Source: Bacteroidota bacterium (GTDB lineage: Bacteria > Bacteroidota > Bacteroidia > Chitinophagales > Chitinophagaceae). Taken from it: a stretch of 34,739 nucleotides of DNA. The notes beneath the pieces were generated by a model. The model was not told the origin of the DNA, did no database searches, and worked only from the letters and a program-made list of their open reading frames with translations. The position numbers and the translations under genes are program-made. The stretch spans positions 1-34,739 of the forward strand of contig JAEYQO010000042.1 in the NCBI GenBank assembly GCA_023409975.1, read 5' to 3'. The stretch's first letter is position 1; the number at the start of each line of letters is the position of its first letter. Of this stretch, positions 1-7,564 are shown piece by piece.

Positions 1-1405
1 TGTCCGAAATCACTATAGAATATTCCCCCGCTTTGTCTAACTCAAAGTTCAACACCGATGACGCCGGATTAGGATATACCTTTACGATACGCTCCTTCGC
101 CTGCTCGAGCCTCTGCACACTTGTAAAGTGCCCGTTACCATCAAGTTTGAAAATGTAATGGTCCTGAGGATTGGGACCAACATTATATACAATAGCAGCA
201 ACAAGACATCCACCGTCTGACGTTGCAAGGATAAAACGGGGCTCAAAAGGTCGTCCATCGCTTTCCAGGTACTTCGTCCAAATTATATTGGCGTTCGTAT
301 CAGCTCGCGTAATGATTAGCGTATTCACAAGGGGACCGAACGAATGCATATCAATCCCCAGCGTGTAAATGCGTTCTTCCCACCTCGAAATACCTTTCCG
401 CCCTGTCGTTTTTACTACCTGCGAAGTTGTCGCATCTGGAATAATAGAAAGCACCGAAGGTCTCAAACTACCATTGGTCGCATCCTCCATATTCATTTTC
501 ACAACACTATTTCTCTTGAAATCCGGAGAAGCATCAATTCCCACAATAAATGCTCCCATTAATGCAGGACCACTGCCAGCAACAATGTTCGTTGAATTTA
601 TCATTAAGAATGAAGTATCACAGAGCAAATCCCAACATTCGAGCCTGGCTGACCTCGTAAAGTTCATAGCTGTATCGAACTGAGCAATGTATTTCGAGTA
701 CAGACTTGGTTTGGCTCCATTAAACATAAGATAGACAACCCCATCATCACTCAAGGAAATATCTTCCGCTACAATCGAATAATCAGGCCCGTTCTCAAGT
801 GTGCTGAAATAATTCGTATCAACCTCTATCCTTGAAACCAGTTCGCCATTCAGATCGTATTGACTTAGTGAGGAACGACAACTATTGCAAAAAAAATCGC
901 CTGCAGGTGCTAAAGCGTCAAAAGAAAAAATCCGGTTGCCAGATATTTCTGAAAAGGACTCCCAGACATAGCGTCCGCTATCTGCTAAGCGATGATATTT
1001 TTCAGAGATAATATTTAAAGTCGTGTCCAGTATCATCACTTGCAACCACTGGGGTTCTATTCCGTTCGTATCAATCAACGTCATCGCGTAGAGACGCCCA
1101 TCAGCATAAAACAGGTCTTTGGGAATAGTTTGTACCGTAGAATCGGTCGGGAGATCTAAAGAGTGGATCACAGTTCCCACAGAGTCCGTTATCAGCAGGA
1201 ACATAGAGAGCTCATCTGATGACAGTTGCACGTCCCGCCTTGCAATAGTGAAAGCATAGCGTTGACCTGGCAATTCAACCGCCCTATAGGGATACTCGCC
1301 AAGACTAGAATTAGTGTTCGGCGCAAAAAGCTGCTGTGCACTCCCTGAACTAACGTTCATGAGAAAAAATACAGCTAGTACAGAAACACAAAGGGATATC
1401 TTCAT
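1..1405 (-). CDS. T9SS-sorted secreted protein, 3' end cut by the window edge
   Basis: The frame is open from an ATG at 1405 to the left edge (468 codons), with no stop seen. It begins with a typical signal peptide (basic start, hydrophobic run, SGSAQ cleavage region). From about residue 443 it reads VYPNPASSVLNFEL, the start of a type A T9SS C-terminal sorting domain, so only some 50-60 residues should be missing. The central part has repeated strand-like stretches with 'LDGNGHF' and 'YDLNGEL' elements, as in the beta-propeller-like or SBBP-type proteins often carried by this tail, but I recognise no enzyme motif. Seen: signal peptide and sorting motif. Known: such proteins are exported by T9SS and anchored to or released from the surface. 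Function is unknown. Confidence 0.8.
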   Translation of the reverse strand, partial: MKISLCVSVLAVFFLMNVSSGSAQQLFAPNTNSSLGEYPYRAVELPGQRYAFTIARRDVQLSSDELSMFLLITDSVGTVIHSLDLPTDSTVQTIPKDLFYADGRLYAMTLIDTNGIEPQWLQVMILDTTLNIISEKYHRLADSGRYVWESFSEISGNRIFSFDALAPAGDFFCNSCRSSLSQYDLNGELVSRIEVDTNYFSTLENGPDYSIVAEDISLSDDGVVYLMFNGAKPSLYSKYIAQFDTAMNFTRSARLECWDLLCDTSFLMINSTNIVAGSGPALMGAFIVGIDASPDFKRNSVVKMNMEDATNGSLRPSVLSIIPDATTSQVVKTTGRKGISRWEERIYTLGIDMHSFGPLVNTLIITRADTNANIIWTKYLESDGRPFEPRFILATSDGGCLVAAIVYNVGPNPQDHYIFKLDGNGHFTSVQRLEQAKERIVKVYPNPASSVLNFELDKAGEYSIVISD

Positions 1406-1827
1406 TGAATTAAATCTTAATAAAAGGGGGATTCTTCACCCAACTTGCAATCTTAACCTGTCGCCTTTCCTTAATATTCTTGAAAAATATCGAAAATTAT
1501 CAATTTCAAAAAGTAATAAAGGTGATTGTTTGAGCGATTGATGCAGGCATGCTCAAAAAGAGATTCCATGATGCTTCATTCTATGATCCACCGGAAATTT
1601 GGATTTATCACGGTGTATTGGAAGAGTTTTCGGGCACAAGGCAACGGTTTATCCCGTCCCGTCCTTCCTGAAGCTGAGGGTCTCACCCTGTTTTGACCAT
1701 TTCGTAAATAAAAACAAGGTTGCTCACAGAGCGGAAGTTAAGTTCATCATCAACCGCCACCTGCGTCAGTTATTGAGGAAGCCTCAGAACCGGAAATCTG
1801 GGAGTTCGTTAGTTTGAATTCGATGAA
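1406..1827. other. 422-bp gap without a convincing gene
   Basis: This stretch lies between the start of the left-edge T9SS gene and the end of the DUF1579 gene. The left half is AT-rich and probably carries the promoter of the minus-strand T9SS gene, but no clear TAnnTTTG box is visible. A 40-codon plus-strand frame at 1549-1671 has a protein-like composition (RFHDASFYDPPEIWIY) but no recognisable family, and a 72-codon frame at 1599-1817 overlaps it. These could be remnants of a decayed gene. I see no terminator or repeat. Confidence 0.4.
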
Positions 1828-2409
1828 TCAGCGGCCAGTCGATCTCGTCAGTTTGTATTGCACGGTTTTCTTTTCCGGCTGGTCGCCCTCCGTGTCAAAA
1901 CTCTCGATCAATACGGTATTCTCGTCAATGAACGAAATTGTCTGCCGTACTGTGATACGCTTCTTCGTCACAGGATTCGTCAACTGACCCGTCACCGTCG
2001 CCGTTTGAGCTTTCTCATCCCAGGGTCCAAACAAGCTCAGGGTACCTGTACCCATATTGGTGATCGCCGTCAGGGCCATCTGTTGGTCGGAGTTATTAAA
2101 CCCCAAGGTCATGATGGCATGGTAATCCATTCCCATCATGTCGCCCTTCTGATCCATTCTTAAATATCTTCCCCCCAGTATCATTTCGTGTTCCGACTGC
2201 ACGTTCGTAACAAATGGTTCTTTTCCTTCACCCACCGGCATCGAAACTTCCATGTCGAAACTTCCGGTGTAACGAGCAAATAATGTATACATGTCGGAGG
2301 GTGTCATGTACTCTGCCCAGGGATCCTGAGCTGTGGCTGACATTGATGTGGTCATAAGATAGATTATCAGGGCGGTAATGCTTGTTATGGATCTGAAGGC
2401 TACGGTCAT
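1828..2409 (-). CDS. DUF1579-family secreted protein
   Basis: A 193-residue protein with an N-terminal signal peptide (hydrophobic run ending SATAQ) followed by a DUF1579-like domain: the features are an opening helix (YMTPSDMYTLFARYTGSFDM), 'LGGRYLRMDQKG', 'MGMDYHAIMTLGFNN' and a strand-rich C-terminal half. The family is of unknown function, has a lipocalin-like predicted fold and often sits near SRPBCC/AHSA1 proteins, as here. I chose the ATG at 2409 over an in-frame TTG at 2418 because the ATG overlaps the stop of the upstream gene as TAATG, a classic translational-coupling junction. It is the second gene of a two-gene operon. Function beyond the family name is not known. Confidence 0.75.
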   Translation of the reverse strand: MTVAFRSITSITALIIYLMTTSMSATAQDPWAEYMTPSDMYTLFARYTGSFDMEVSMPVGEGKEPFVTNVQSEHEMILGGRYLRMDQKGDMMGMDYHAIMTLGFNNSDQQMALTAITNMGTGTLSLFGPWDEKAQTATVTGQLTNPVTKKRITVRQTISFIDENTVLIESFDTEGDQPEKKTVQYKLTRSTGR

Positions 2410-2864
2410 TAGTTCCAATTGTCAATTTTAATGTCCTGTGGTGCTGGTTTCCCCTTGCCTGTTTCAACGTAGTCCCTTAGGCTCAGGAGGAATACCGCCC
2501 ATTTCATACTGCAGTGTGCGGAGAATTCGCTCGCTTCCTGCCAGTTATATTGTCCAAATATAAGAATCGTCTGATCGTCTTGCTGGTGGAAGTCAAAGCG
2601 GATCTCCGTGCCCTTCCATTCCTCCGGACCATCGATGCAAACCCATCTTACCGTCCGCTCCGGGTTCAATTCCAGAATTTCCATGACCATCTGGCCAATC
2701 AGCCTTCCCTCGTTCATAAAGCTGAACTGTATCGTATGTCCGGTTTCCGCCTTACCCTCCACGGTATCCGTCCACCAATGTGACAGTCCTTCGATAGTTG
2801 ACAATGCCTGAAATAGCTTTTCAGCGGGTGCCTTTATGCCAATGCGATGTGTGATGTCAATCAT
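2409..2864 (-). CDS. SRPBCC / AHSA1-type START-like protein
   Basis: A 151-residue protein of the SRPBCC superfamily, close to the AHSA1 (Aha1 C-terminal domain-like) group. The start MIDITHRIGIKAPAEKLFQAL is the usual first strand and helix, followed by GLSHWWTDTV and a C-terminal helix (CSMKWAVFLLSLRDYVETGKG) that closes the hydrophobic cavity. Such proteins bind small hydrophobic ligands; the ligand cannot be told from sequence. The ATG at 2864 fits the family start; a longer frame from 2978 would add a non-conserved stretch running through the promoter. Its stop overlaps the next ATG (TAATG). A TAnnTTTG box lies 22 bases upstream. It is transcribed divergently from a GlxA-type regulator, a likely controller. 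Confidence 0.85.
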   Translation of the reverse strand: MIDITHRIGIKAPAEKLFQALSTIEGLSHWWTDTVEGKAETGHTIQFSFMNEGRLIGQMVMEILELNPERTVRWVCIDGPEEWKGTEIRFDFHQQDDQTILIFGQYNWQEASEFSAHCSMKWAVFLLSLRDYVETGKGKPAPQDIKIDNWN

Positions 2865-2886
2865 CTTCTTTTGTTTTTGTACGCTG

Positions 2887-2894
2887 CAAACGTA
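2887..2894 (-). promoter_or_regulatory. Bacteroidota -7 box for the SRPBCC operon
   Basis: Read on the minus strand the bases are TACGTTTG, a full match to the TAnnTTTG -7 element. The start codon at 2864 is 22 bases further on. No clear -33 TTTG is seen at the expected distance. Confidence 0.5.
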
Positions 2895-2986
2895 CAGGCT
2901 CGTGAGCGTCTGCGAGGGGTGTAAAATGGACTTTCCTGCGGGTTGTTTTGGACACCACGATGGGGGATATTTGTGCAAAGGGTTCT

Positions 2987-3979
2987 ATGAAACATCTTAC
3001 CATTCTGGCTCCGGTCGGGGAAGGAAACAATGTGAGCAGCATCGTTGGTGCCTATAAATTATTCAAACGCGCAAATTCATTCTGGAAGTCCACCCACAGG
3101 GCGGATCTTTTCAGGATAGAAGTCGCCGGAACTTCAAAGAAAACTACCTACCATGACGGACTGGTTTCCATCCGGCCGCATGTATCGATAGCGTCCATCA
3201 GTAAAACCGACCTGATCATCATTCCTTCTCTGAATCATGATTATGAGGAGGCGCTGAAAAAGAATAAGAAAATGATAGCCTGGATCAAACACCAGTATTC
3301 CTGTGGGGCAGAAGTCGCGAGTATCTGCACCGGAGCGTTTTTTTCCGGAGCGGCGGGTCTGCTCGACGGAAAAACCTGCTCAACGAACTGGGCGGTGGAG
3401 GAAGTGTTCAGAAAGCTGTTCCCGAATGCCCGTCTTCAGATAGATAAGATTATCTCGGACGAGAAGGGTGTCTATACCAGTGGAGGTGCTTACTCCTTTC
3501 TCAACCTGATAATTTATCTCATTGGCAAGTACTATGACCGGACCACCGCGATCTATTGCTCAAAGGTTTTTCAGGTAGATCCCGGCCGGGAAAGCCAATT
3601 TCCTTTCATGATATTCAGCGGGCAGAAGATGCACGGTGATGAAGTAGTGAAAGAGGCACAGGAATATATAGAAACGCATATTGACGAAAAGATATCCTTC
3701 GAATATCTTTCCAGGAAACTGGCCGTGGGCAGAAGGAACTTCGACCGGAGATTTATCAGGGCGACCGGCAATACGCCCCTGGAATACACACAGAGGGTCA
3801 GGGTAGAAGCTGCAAAGCAGGCGCTTGAGACCACTTCGAAGCCGGTCAGTGAGGTAATGTACGATGTTGGTTATGCTGATAGCAAAGCATTCCGTGAAAT
3901 ATTCCGGAAAATCACAGGTTTGGCTCCATTAGCCTACAAGGCAAAGTATAGTAAAGTAGGCACAGGCACTCAGTTTTAA
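2987..3979 (+). CDS. GlxA-family transcriptional regulator (DJ-1/PfpI + AraC)
   Basis: A 330-residue two-domain regulator. Residues 1 to about 190 are a DJ-1/PfpI (class I glutamine amidotransferase-like) domain with the nucleophile-elbow cysteine at C114 in ASICTGAFFSGAAGLLDGK and the following TNW motif. Residues about 220-322 are an AraC/XylS DNA-binding domain with both helix-turn-helix units (LSRKLAVGRRNFDRRF and VSEVMYDVGYADSKAFREIF). The amidotransferase-like half usually senses a ligand rather than catalysing a reaction. I start at the ATG at 2987, which has AAAGGG upstream and gives the usual N-terminus (KHLTILAP); a frame from 2948 would run into the divergent promoter. It is divergent from the SRPBCC-DUF1579 operon with 122 bases between, which suggests local regulation. 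The ligand is unknown. Confidence 0.88.
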   Translation: MKHLTILAPVGEGNNVSSIVGAYKLFKRANSFWKSTHRADLFRIEVAGTSKKTTYHDGLVSIRPHVSIASISKTDLIIIPSLNHDYEEALKKNKKMIAWIKHQYSCGAEVASICTGAFFSGAAGLLDGKTCSTNWAVEEVFRKLFPNARLQIDKIISDEKGVYTSGGAYSFLNLIIYLIGKYYDRTTAIYCSKVFQVDPGRESQFPFMIFSGQKMHGDEVVKEAQEYIETHIDEKISFEYLSRKLAVGRRNFDRRFIRATGNTPLEYTQRVRVEAAKQALETTSKPVSEVMYDVGYADSKAFREIFRKITGLAPLAYKAKYSKVGTGTQF

Positions 3980-4107
3980 TGGTGCCGGAACCGGCTTTGT
4001 TGATTATCTTCCGGGAGGGTTGAACTTTTCAGTCGGGCATCATCCACAACAGAAGGTTGTGCCAGACTCTGCTGGTACCATCTTTTTACCAAAACTCAAA
4101 AAGCCTT

Positions 4108-4335
4108 ATGCAACAGATACATCCCCACAACAGCCGTTTACCACATTTCAATCCGGACAAGCCCGACACCCGCGAGGGTGGCGACGATGCACTCGAACAC
4201 CTCGTTGATGACGAACAGATGAACGAATCAGATGCCGGATACTCAAACGAAGAACGTATCGTCGAGGACGAAGAAGGTATCAATAAGCCGGACGATGAAC
4301 GTCCTTCGGGAACGGGCATCCCTTCAAAGGAATAA
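4108..4335 (+). CDS. Small acidic protein of unknown function
   Basis: A 75-residue, very acidic and probably disordered protein; the middle is rich in D and E (ALEHLVDDEQMNESDAGYS, RIVEDEEGINKPDDERPSG) and there is no membrane segment or signal peptide. The ATG at 4108 (MQQIHPHNS) is a better start than one at 4057, which would add residues of poor coding character. It is followed 45 bases later by a strong terminator, which supports a real monocistronic transcript. I do not recognise a family; similar short acidic proteins of unknown role are common in Chitinophagaceae-like genomes. Confidence 0.6.
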   Translation: MQQIHPHNSRLPHFNPDKPDTREGGDDALEHLVDDEQMNESDAGYSNEERIVEDEEGINKPDDERPSGTGIPSKE

Positions 4336-4380
4336 GAGTCTCTGTGAGGCGGTCGCCGATACAAAGCATTTTACAGTCTA

Positions 4381-4408
4381 AGCAACACTAACCAGTGTTG
4401 CTTTTTTT
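4381..4408 (+). terminator. Rho-independent terminator after the acidic-protein gene
   Basis: A perfect 9-bp stem AGCAACACT / AGTGTTGCT (4381-4389 with 4394-4402) with a 4-base loop runs into a run of seven T. Confidence 0.85.
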
Positions 4409-4708
4409 AGATAGTTCTATACGCAGTTGGCAATTCGAAATGTATCAGGTTTGAGCCACCTGTCCAGATCTGTTATGACTCTTATCTGATTTGCCCGTGA
4501 TAGTTATATGCCTTTTTGATGACTCCGTGGATGAGCCGGTTATAACCCGGCTTTAACCCGGTGCTTTCCCGGCTTAAGCCGCATCCTTTATCTAATTTCT
4601 CTATGTATTATACCTGGAAAGCTGTAAACCAATGGGTCGAAGGAAGCAGGATCGCTAAACTCTAATCAGTTCTTTGATTATGTTTGCGATTCCTCAATCG
4701 ATTTACGT
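4409..4708. other. Intergenic region upstream of the M1 peptidase
   Basis: About 300 bases with no gene. It holds a GC-rich stretch at 4535-4582 in which TATAAC, TTTAAC, GCTTTC and TTAAGC start at 4541, 4552, 4563 and 4574, exactly 11 bp apart, a weak relative of the arrays at 13.2 and 13.6 kb. A TATGTTTG box at 4679-4686 matches the TAnnTTTG -7 element and lies 22 bases before the peptidase start. Confidence 0.45.
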
Positions 4709-6577
4709 ATGATGATGAAAATGATCGGGCTTGTTTGCCTCGGAGCCTTGTTCCAGATCGGATGTTCTGCACCCACAGCCTCTACTACAAATGTAGCAGA
4801 TAATGAACAAACTTTTCCCTCTGATGACCTCCACACACAGTCGAATGCCGATGTGGTGGAAACCAAACACCTGAGCCTGGATCTAAAGATCGATTTCGAC
4901 CAGAAGCAAATCCGTGGGATCGCGGGTTGGCAGATAGCGAATCCAAAAGGTGAGGACACGTTACGTTTGGATACTCATGATCTTACGATAGATAGTGTCT
5001 TCGTAAACGGAAGCAAGTCGGCTTTCCGTATCGGACAGCCTATACCTCATCTGGGGAGCGTGCTGGCCATCCCGATTCAAAAGAACACCTCCCGGGTGGA
5101 TATCTACTATGCAACAGGAGCCAGTCCGCGTGCCCTCCAGTGGATGGATCCCCAGCAGACCCTCGGTAAGAAGAAACCTTTCCTCTATACGCAGTCGGAA
5201 TCTATCTATGCCCGTTCCTGGATCCCTACGCCCGATGGGCCAGGTATTCGGTTCAGCTACGATGCCCGGGTTCAGGTGCCAGAAGGTCTGATGGCCCTGA
5301 TGAGTGCCACCAACCCGGTTGAGATGAATGACAGCGGTATCTATCATTTCAACATGGAGATACCCATTCCCGCCTATTTGCTGGCTCTGGCAGTGGGTGA
5401 TGTCCGGTTCAGGGCTATTGACGACAGGGTAGGGGTTTATGCCGAACCTGAAATGATTGAGCGGGCCTTCCGCGAATTTTCGGAGGTAGGGGATATGGTA
5501 AAGCAGGCCGAGGCATTGTATGGTCCCTATCGGTGGGGCAGGTATGATATGATCGTCCTGCCTTCGGGCTTCCCGCTCGGAGGAATGGAGAATCCCAGGC
5601 TCACTTTTGCAACACCGACCATTATTTCCGGAGATCAGTCGCTTGTGAACCTGATCGCTCACGAGCTGGCGCATAGCTGGAGCGGCAACCTTGTGACCAA
5701 CCACACCTGGAATGATTTCTGGCTGAACGAGGGCTTCACGGTCTATTTTGAGCGCAGGCTTACAGAAGCGATGAACGATAAGAGCTATGCAGAGATGCTC
5801 TGGGAACTCGGCTACCAGGATCTGGTCAGGGAGATCGGCCACCTCGACAGTCAGGATACCCGGTTGAAGATCAACCTCACCGGTCGCGATCCGGATGAAG
5901 GGCTTACAGATGTTGCCTATGAAAAAGGCGCCCTGTTTCTGCGCCTGATCGAAGAATCAGTGGGTCGCGAGCGATTCGATACCTTCCTGAGAAGCTATTT
6001 CGATCAGCATGCCTTCAAAACGATGACGACAGAGCGGTTTCTTGATTTCCTCCACGACAATCTGATCAAAGGGGATAAGGCACTGGAAGAAAACCTGAAC
6101 ATCCCCGCCTGGGTTTATGGTCCTGGAATACCCGAAAATGCGCCCCGGGCGGATATGGCGCGTTTCAACCTCGTGAATGAGCAAAGGAATCACTTCCTGA
6201 ACGGAACAAAAGCAAGCGCCCTCAAAACTGATAACTGGACCACCTACGAGTGGCTGCACTTTCTGCGGAAGATGCCTAAGCCACTGGATAAGGATCAGAT
6301 GCAGGAACTGGATAAGGCTTTCCGTTTCACCAGCTCCGGCAACAGCGAGATCGCTAACCTCTGGTACATCATGGCCGTGGCTGCGGACTATGAAACCGCT
6401 TATCCGGCCATCGACCGCTTCCTCAGTACGGTAGGAAGAAGAAAGTTCCTGACGCCGCTCTATGGTGAAATGATGCAGACCGGGAAAGAAAATATGGCGA
6501 AAGGATTCTACAGAAAATACCGGGGCAACTACCATCCACTGGCGCAGATGACGCTGGACGAACTGGTAGGTCGCTAA
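4709..6577 (+). CDS. M1-family metallopeptidase lipoprotein (LTA4 hydrolase-like aminopeptidase)
   Basis: A 622-residue zinc aminopeptidase exported as a lipoprotein. The N-terminus is a type II signal peptide with the lipobox cysteine at C19 (QIGC). The substrate exopeptidase motif GGMEN is at 291-295, the zinc site HELAH at 318-322, and the third ligand E341 lies 18 residues on in FWLNEGFTVYFE. The C-terminal third (FLDFLHDNLIKG, NIPAWVYGPGIPENAPR and a helical end) matches the leukotriene A4 hydrolase-type C-terminal domain, and the length fits that subfamily. It should remove N-terminal amino acids from peptides in the periplasm or at the outer membrane. Several ATGs are clustered at the start; the first at 4709 is used, and the choice only changes a few residues. 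It is monocistronic with a strong terminator. Confidence 0.92.
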   Translation: MMMKMIGLVCLGALFQIGCSAPTASTTNVADNEQTFPSDDLHTQSNADVVETKHLSLDLKIDFDQKQIRGIAGWQIANPKGEDTLRLDTHDLTIDSVFVNGSKSAFRIGQPIPHLGSVLAIPIQKNTSRVDIYYATGASPRALQWMDPQQTLGKKKPFLYTQSESIYARSWIPTPDGPGIRFSYDARVQVPEGLMALMSATNPVEMNDSGIYHFNMEIPIPAYLLALAVGDVRFRAIDDRVGVYAEPEMIERAFREFSEVGDMVKQAEALYGPYRWGRYDMIVLPSGFPLGGMENPRLTFATPTIISGDQSLVNLIAHELAHSWSGNLVTNHTWNDFWLNEGFTVYFERRLTEAMNDKSYAEMLWELGYQDLVREIGHLDSQDTRLKINLTGRDPDEGLTDVAYEKGALFLRLIEESVGRERFDTFLRSYFDQHAFKTMTTERFLDFLHDNLIKGDKALEENLNIPAWVYGPGIPENAPRADMARFNLVNEQRNHFLNGTKASALKTDNWTTYEWLHFLRKMPKPLDKDQMQELDKAFRFTSSGNSEIANLWYIMAVAADYETAYPAIDRFLSTVGRRKFLTPLYGEMMQTGKENMAKGFYRKYRGNYHPLAQMTLDELVGR

Positions 6578-6600
6578 TCGTTAAGAAACGACCATATGAG

Positions 6601-6636
6601 CCGGCAGCATTCCCTGGAATTCTGCCGGTTTTTTTT
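6601..6636 (+). terminator. Rho-independent terminator after the M1 peptidase
   Basis: A long hairpin with CCGGCAG at 6601-6607 pairing with CTGCCGG at 6622-6628 and an inner ATTCC/GGAAT stem is followed by eight T. Confidence 0.9.
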
Positions 6637-6802
6637 GCTCCCCGGCCGGGCCGGTTCATTAGCCGGAGATGAAACATAACTGCTTCATATACTGCGTTTC
6701 ACCGGCGAAGGCGGCGTTTCCTGAAACCCTTTACTGGTAAGAGTTTCGGTGGGGTTCGAAGGCCGCAATCCGCTCCAGAAAGGCCGTTTAGGCCATTTTC
6801 CG

Positions 6803-6810
6803 TACCTTTG
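6803..6810 (+). promoter_or_regulatory. -7 box TACCTTTG
   Basis: A full match to TAnnTTTG, 19 bases before the ATG at 6830. No clear -33 TTTG is seen at the usual spacing. Confidence 0.5.
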
Positions 6811-6829
6811 TATCTAAATTCCATAAGTG

Positions 6830-7060
6830 ATGCGAGAAACAAAATGTAAACTTTTTGAATCCAAGTTGACTAATGGCCAATTGATCTGTATCAAAAAAAT
6901 GATATCAGAAAAGCGCCTGCAGGCTTCTAAGGACAGTATTGTTTCTAACTTTACGAATGGTCGTTCTTCCAATCTGAGTGATCTCTACGTAAACGAAGCA
7001 ACCGACATCATCCGGTACCTGAAAAACTACAAAACAGTTACAGCCGAGAGTGTCGGCTAG
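6830..7060 (+). CDS. Small conserved-looking protein of unknown function
   Basis: A 76-residue soluble protein with mixed charge. It reads as mostly helical (CIKKMISEKRLQASKDSIV, NEATDIIRYLKNYK) and has no signal peptide or membrane segment. The ATG at 6830 is preferred over the GTG just before it. A good TAnnTTTG box 19 bases upstream supports expression as a separate transcript. I do not recognise a family. Confidence 0.6.
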   Translation: MRETKCKLFESKLTNGQLICIKKMISEKRLQASKDSIVSNFTNGRSSNLSDLYVNEATDIIRYLKNYKTVTAESVG

Positions 7061-7140
7061 TTCTTACTGTCTGTTTTTACCTTACCATTCAGTAGTTTTT
7101 TCCCGGCTGCCAACGCGGCCCGGAAACACGCTGCCTGTTT

Positions 7141-7173
7141 GAGCCGGCTCTCATTACAGCGGACGCATGCGTC
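7141..7173. promoter_or_regulatory. Two perfect palindromes upstream of the 7236 gene
   Basis: GAGCCGGCTC at 7141-7150 and GACGCATGCGTC at 7162-7173 are both perfect palindromes, and their centres are 22 bp (about two helical turns) apart. They end 20 bases before a TAGTTTTG box, so they lie where an activator or repressor dimer would bind. The assignment as an operator is an inference. Confidence 0.35.
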
Positions 7174-7193
7174 ATATATGAAATATACTGGTA

Positions 7194-7201
7194 TAGTTTT
7201 G
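7194..7201 (+). promoter_or_regulatory. -7 box TAGTTTTG
   Basis: A full TAnnTTTG match, 34 bases before the ATG at 7236. Confidence 0.5.
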
Positions 7202-7235
7202 TTGCCATATTGGGCTTTACGCAAAACTAAAAGGT

Positions 7236-7541
7236 ATGTTCAATTACGATCAGGCTGTCAGGGCCTGCCGCGAACACCGCTTTCTCGTAGGAAGCCAGAT
7301 CAGTAAAGGATTCAGAATCACCGGCATGATCGAGGAGGTGATCGTGGCTCCGCTCGATGGGATCAGCCAGTACCGTTTTCTGAAGGAGTATAAGCAGAGC
7401 AGAAACGCGGAACAGGCTTTGCAGGTATATAAGGGAGATTTGTACACAGTTTTGCTCATTGGCTCCTCGCCAGGGAACAAGAAGGATATCATCACAATTG
7501 AACTGGACAGATTCCTGGCAGGACAGGTTCAGGCAGTATAG
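7236..7541 (+). CDS. Hypothetical cytosolic protein
   Basis: A 101-residue protein with no signal peptide. The C-terminal half alternates strands and helices (QVYKGDLYTVLLIGSSPGNKK, ITIELDRFLAGQ); the middle has GFRITGMIEEVIVAPLDG. I recognise no catalytic motif or family. It has its own promoter box and two palindromes upstream, and converges with the CBS-domain gene, with 23 bases between the stop codons. Confidence 0.6.
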   Translation: MFNYDQAVRACREHRFLVGSQISKGFRITGMIEEVIVAPLDGISQYRFLKEYKQSRNAEQALQVYKGDLYTVLLIGSSPGNKKDIITIELDRFLAGQVQAV

Positions 7542-7564
7542 CCGGCTTTGAGGGATGGAATGAT

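Noticed and set aside
1599..1817. 72-codon plus-strand frame in the first gap
   Set aside because: Overlaps another frame, has no homology I recognise and no promoter or ribosome-binding signal; kept only as a note in the gap entry.
2409..2978. Longer start for the SRPBCC gene (upstream codons to 2978)
   Set aside because: The extra residues are not family-like and run through the TAnnTTTG box at 2887-2894.
4961..5842. 293-codon open frame on the minus strand opposite the M1 peptidase
   Set aside because: It lies wholly inside a gene with intact catalytic motifs, has no recognisable domain, and its sequence is the antisense reading of that gene.
5957..6535. 192-codon minus-strand frame opposite the end of the M1 peptidase
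   Set aside because: Antisense reading of a well-supported gene, with no family motif of its own.
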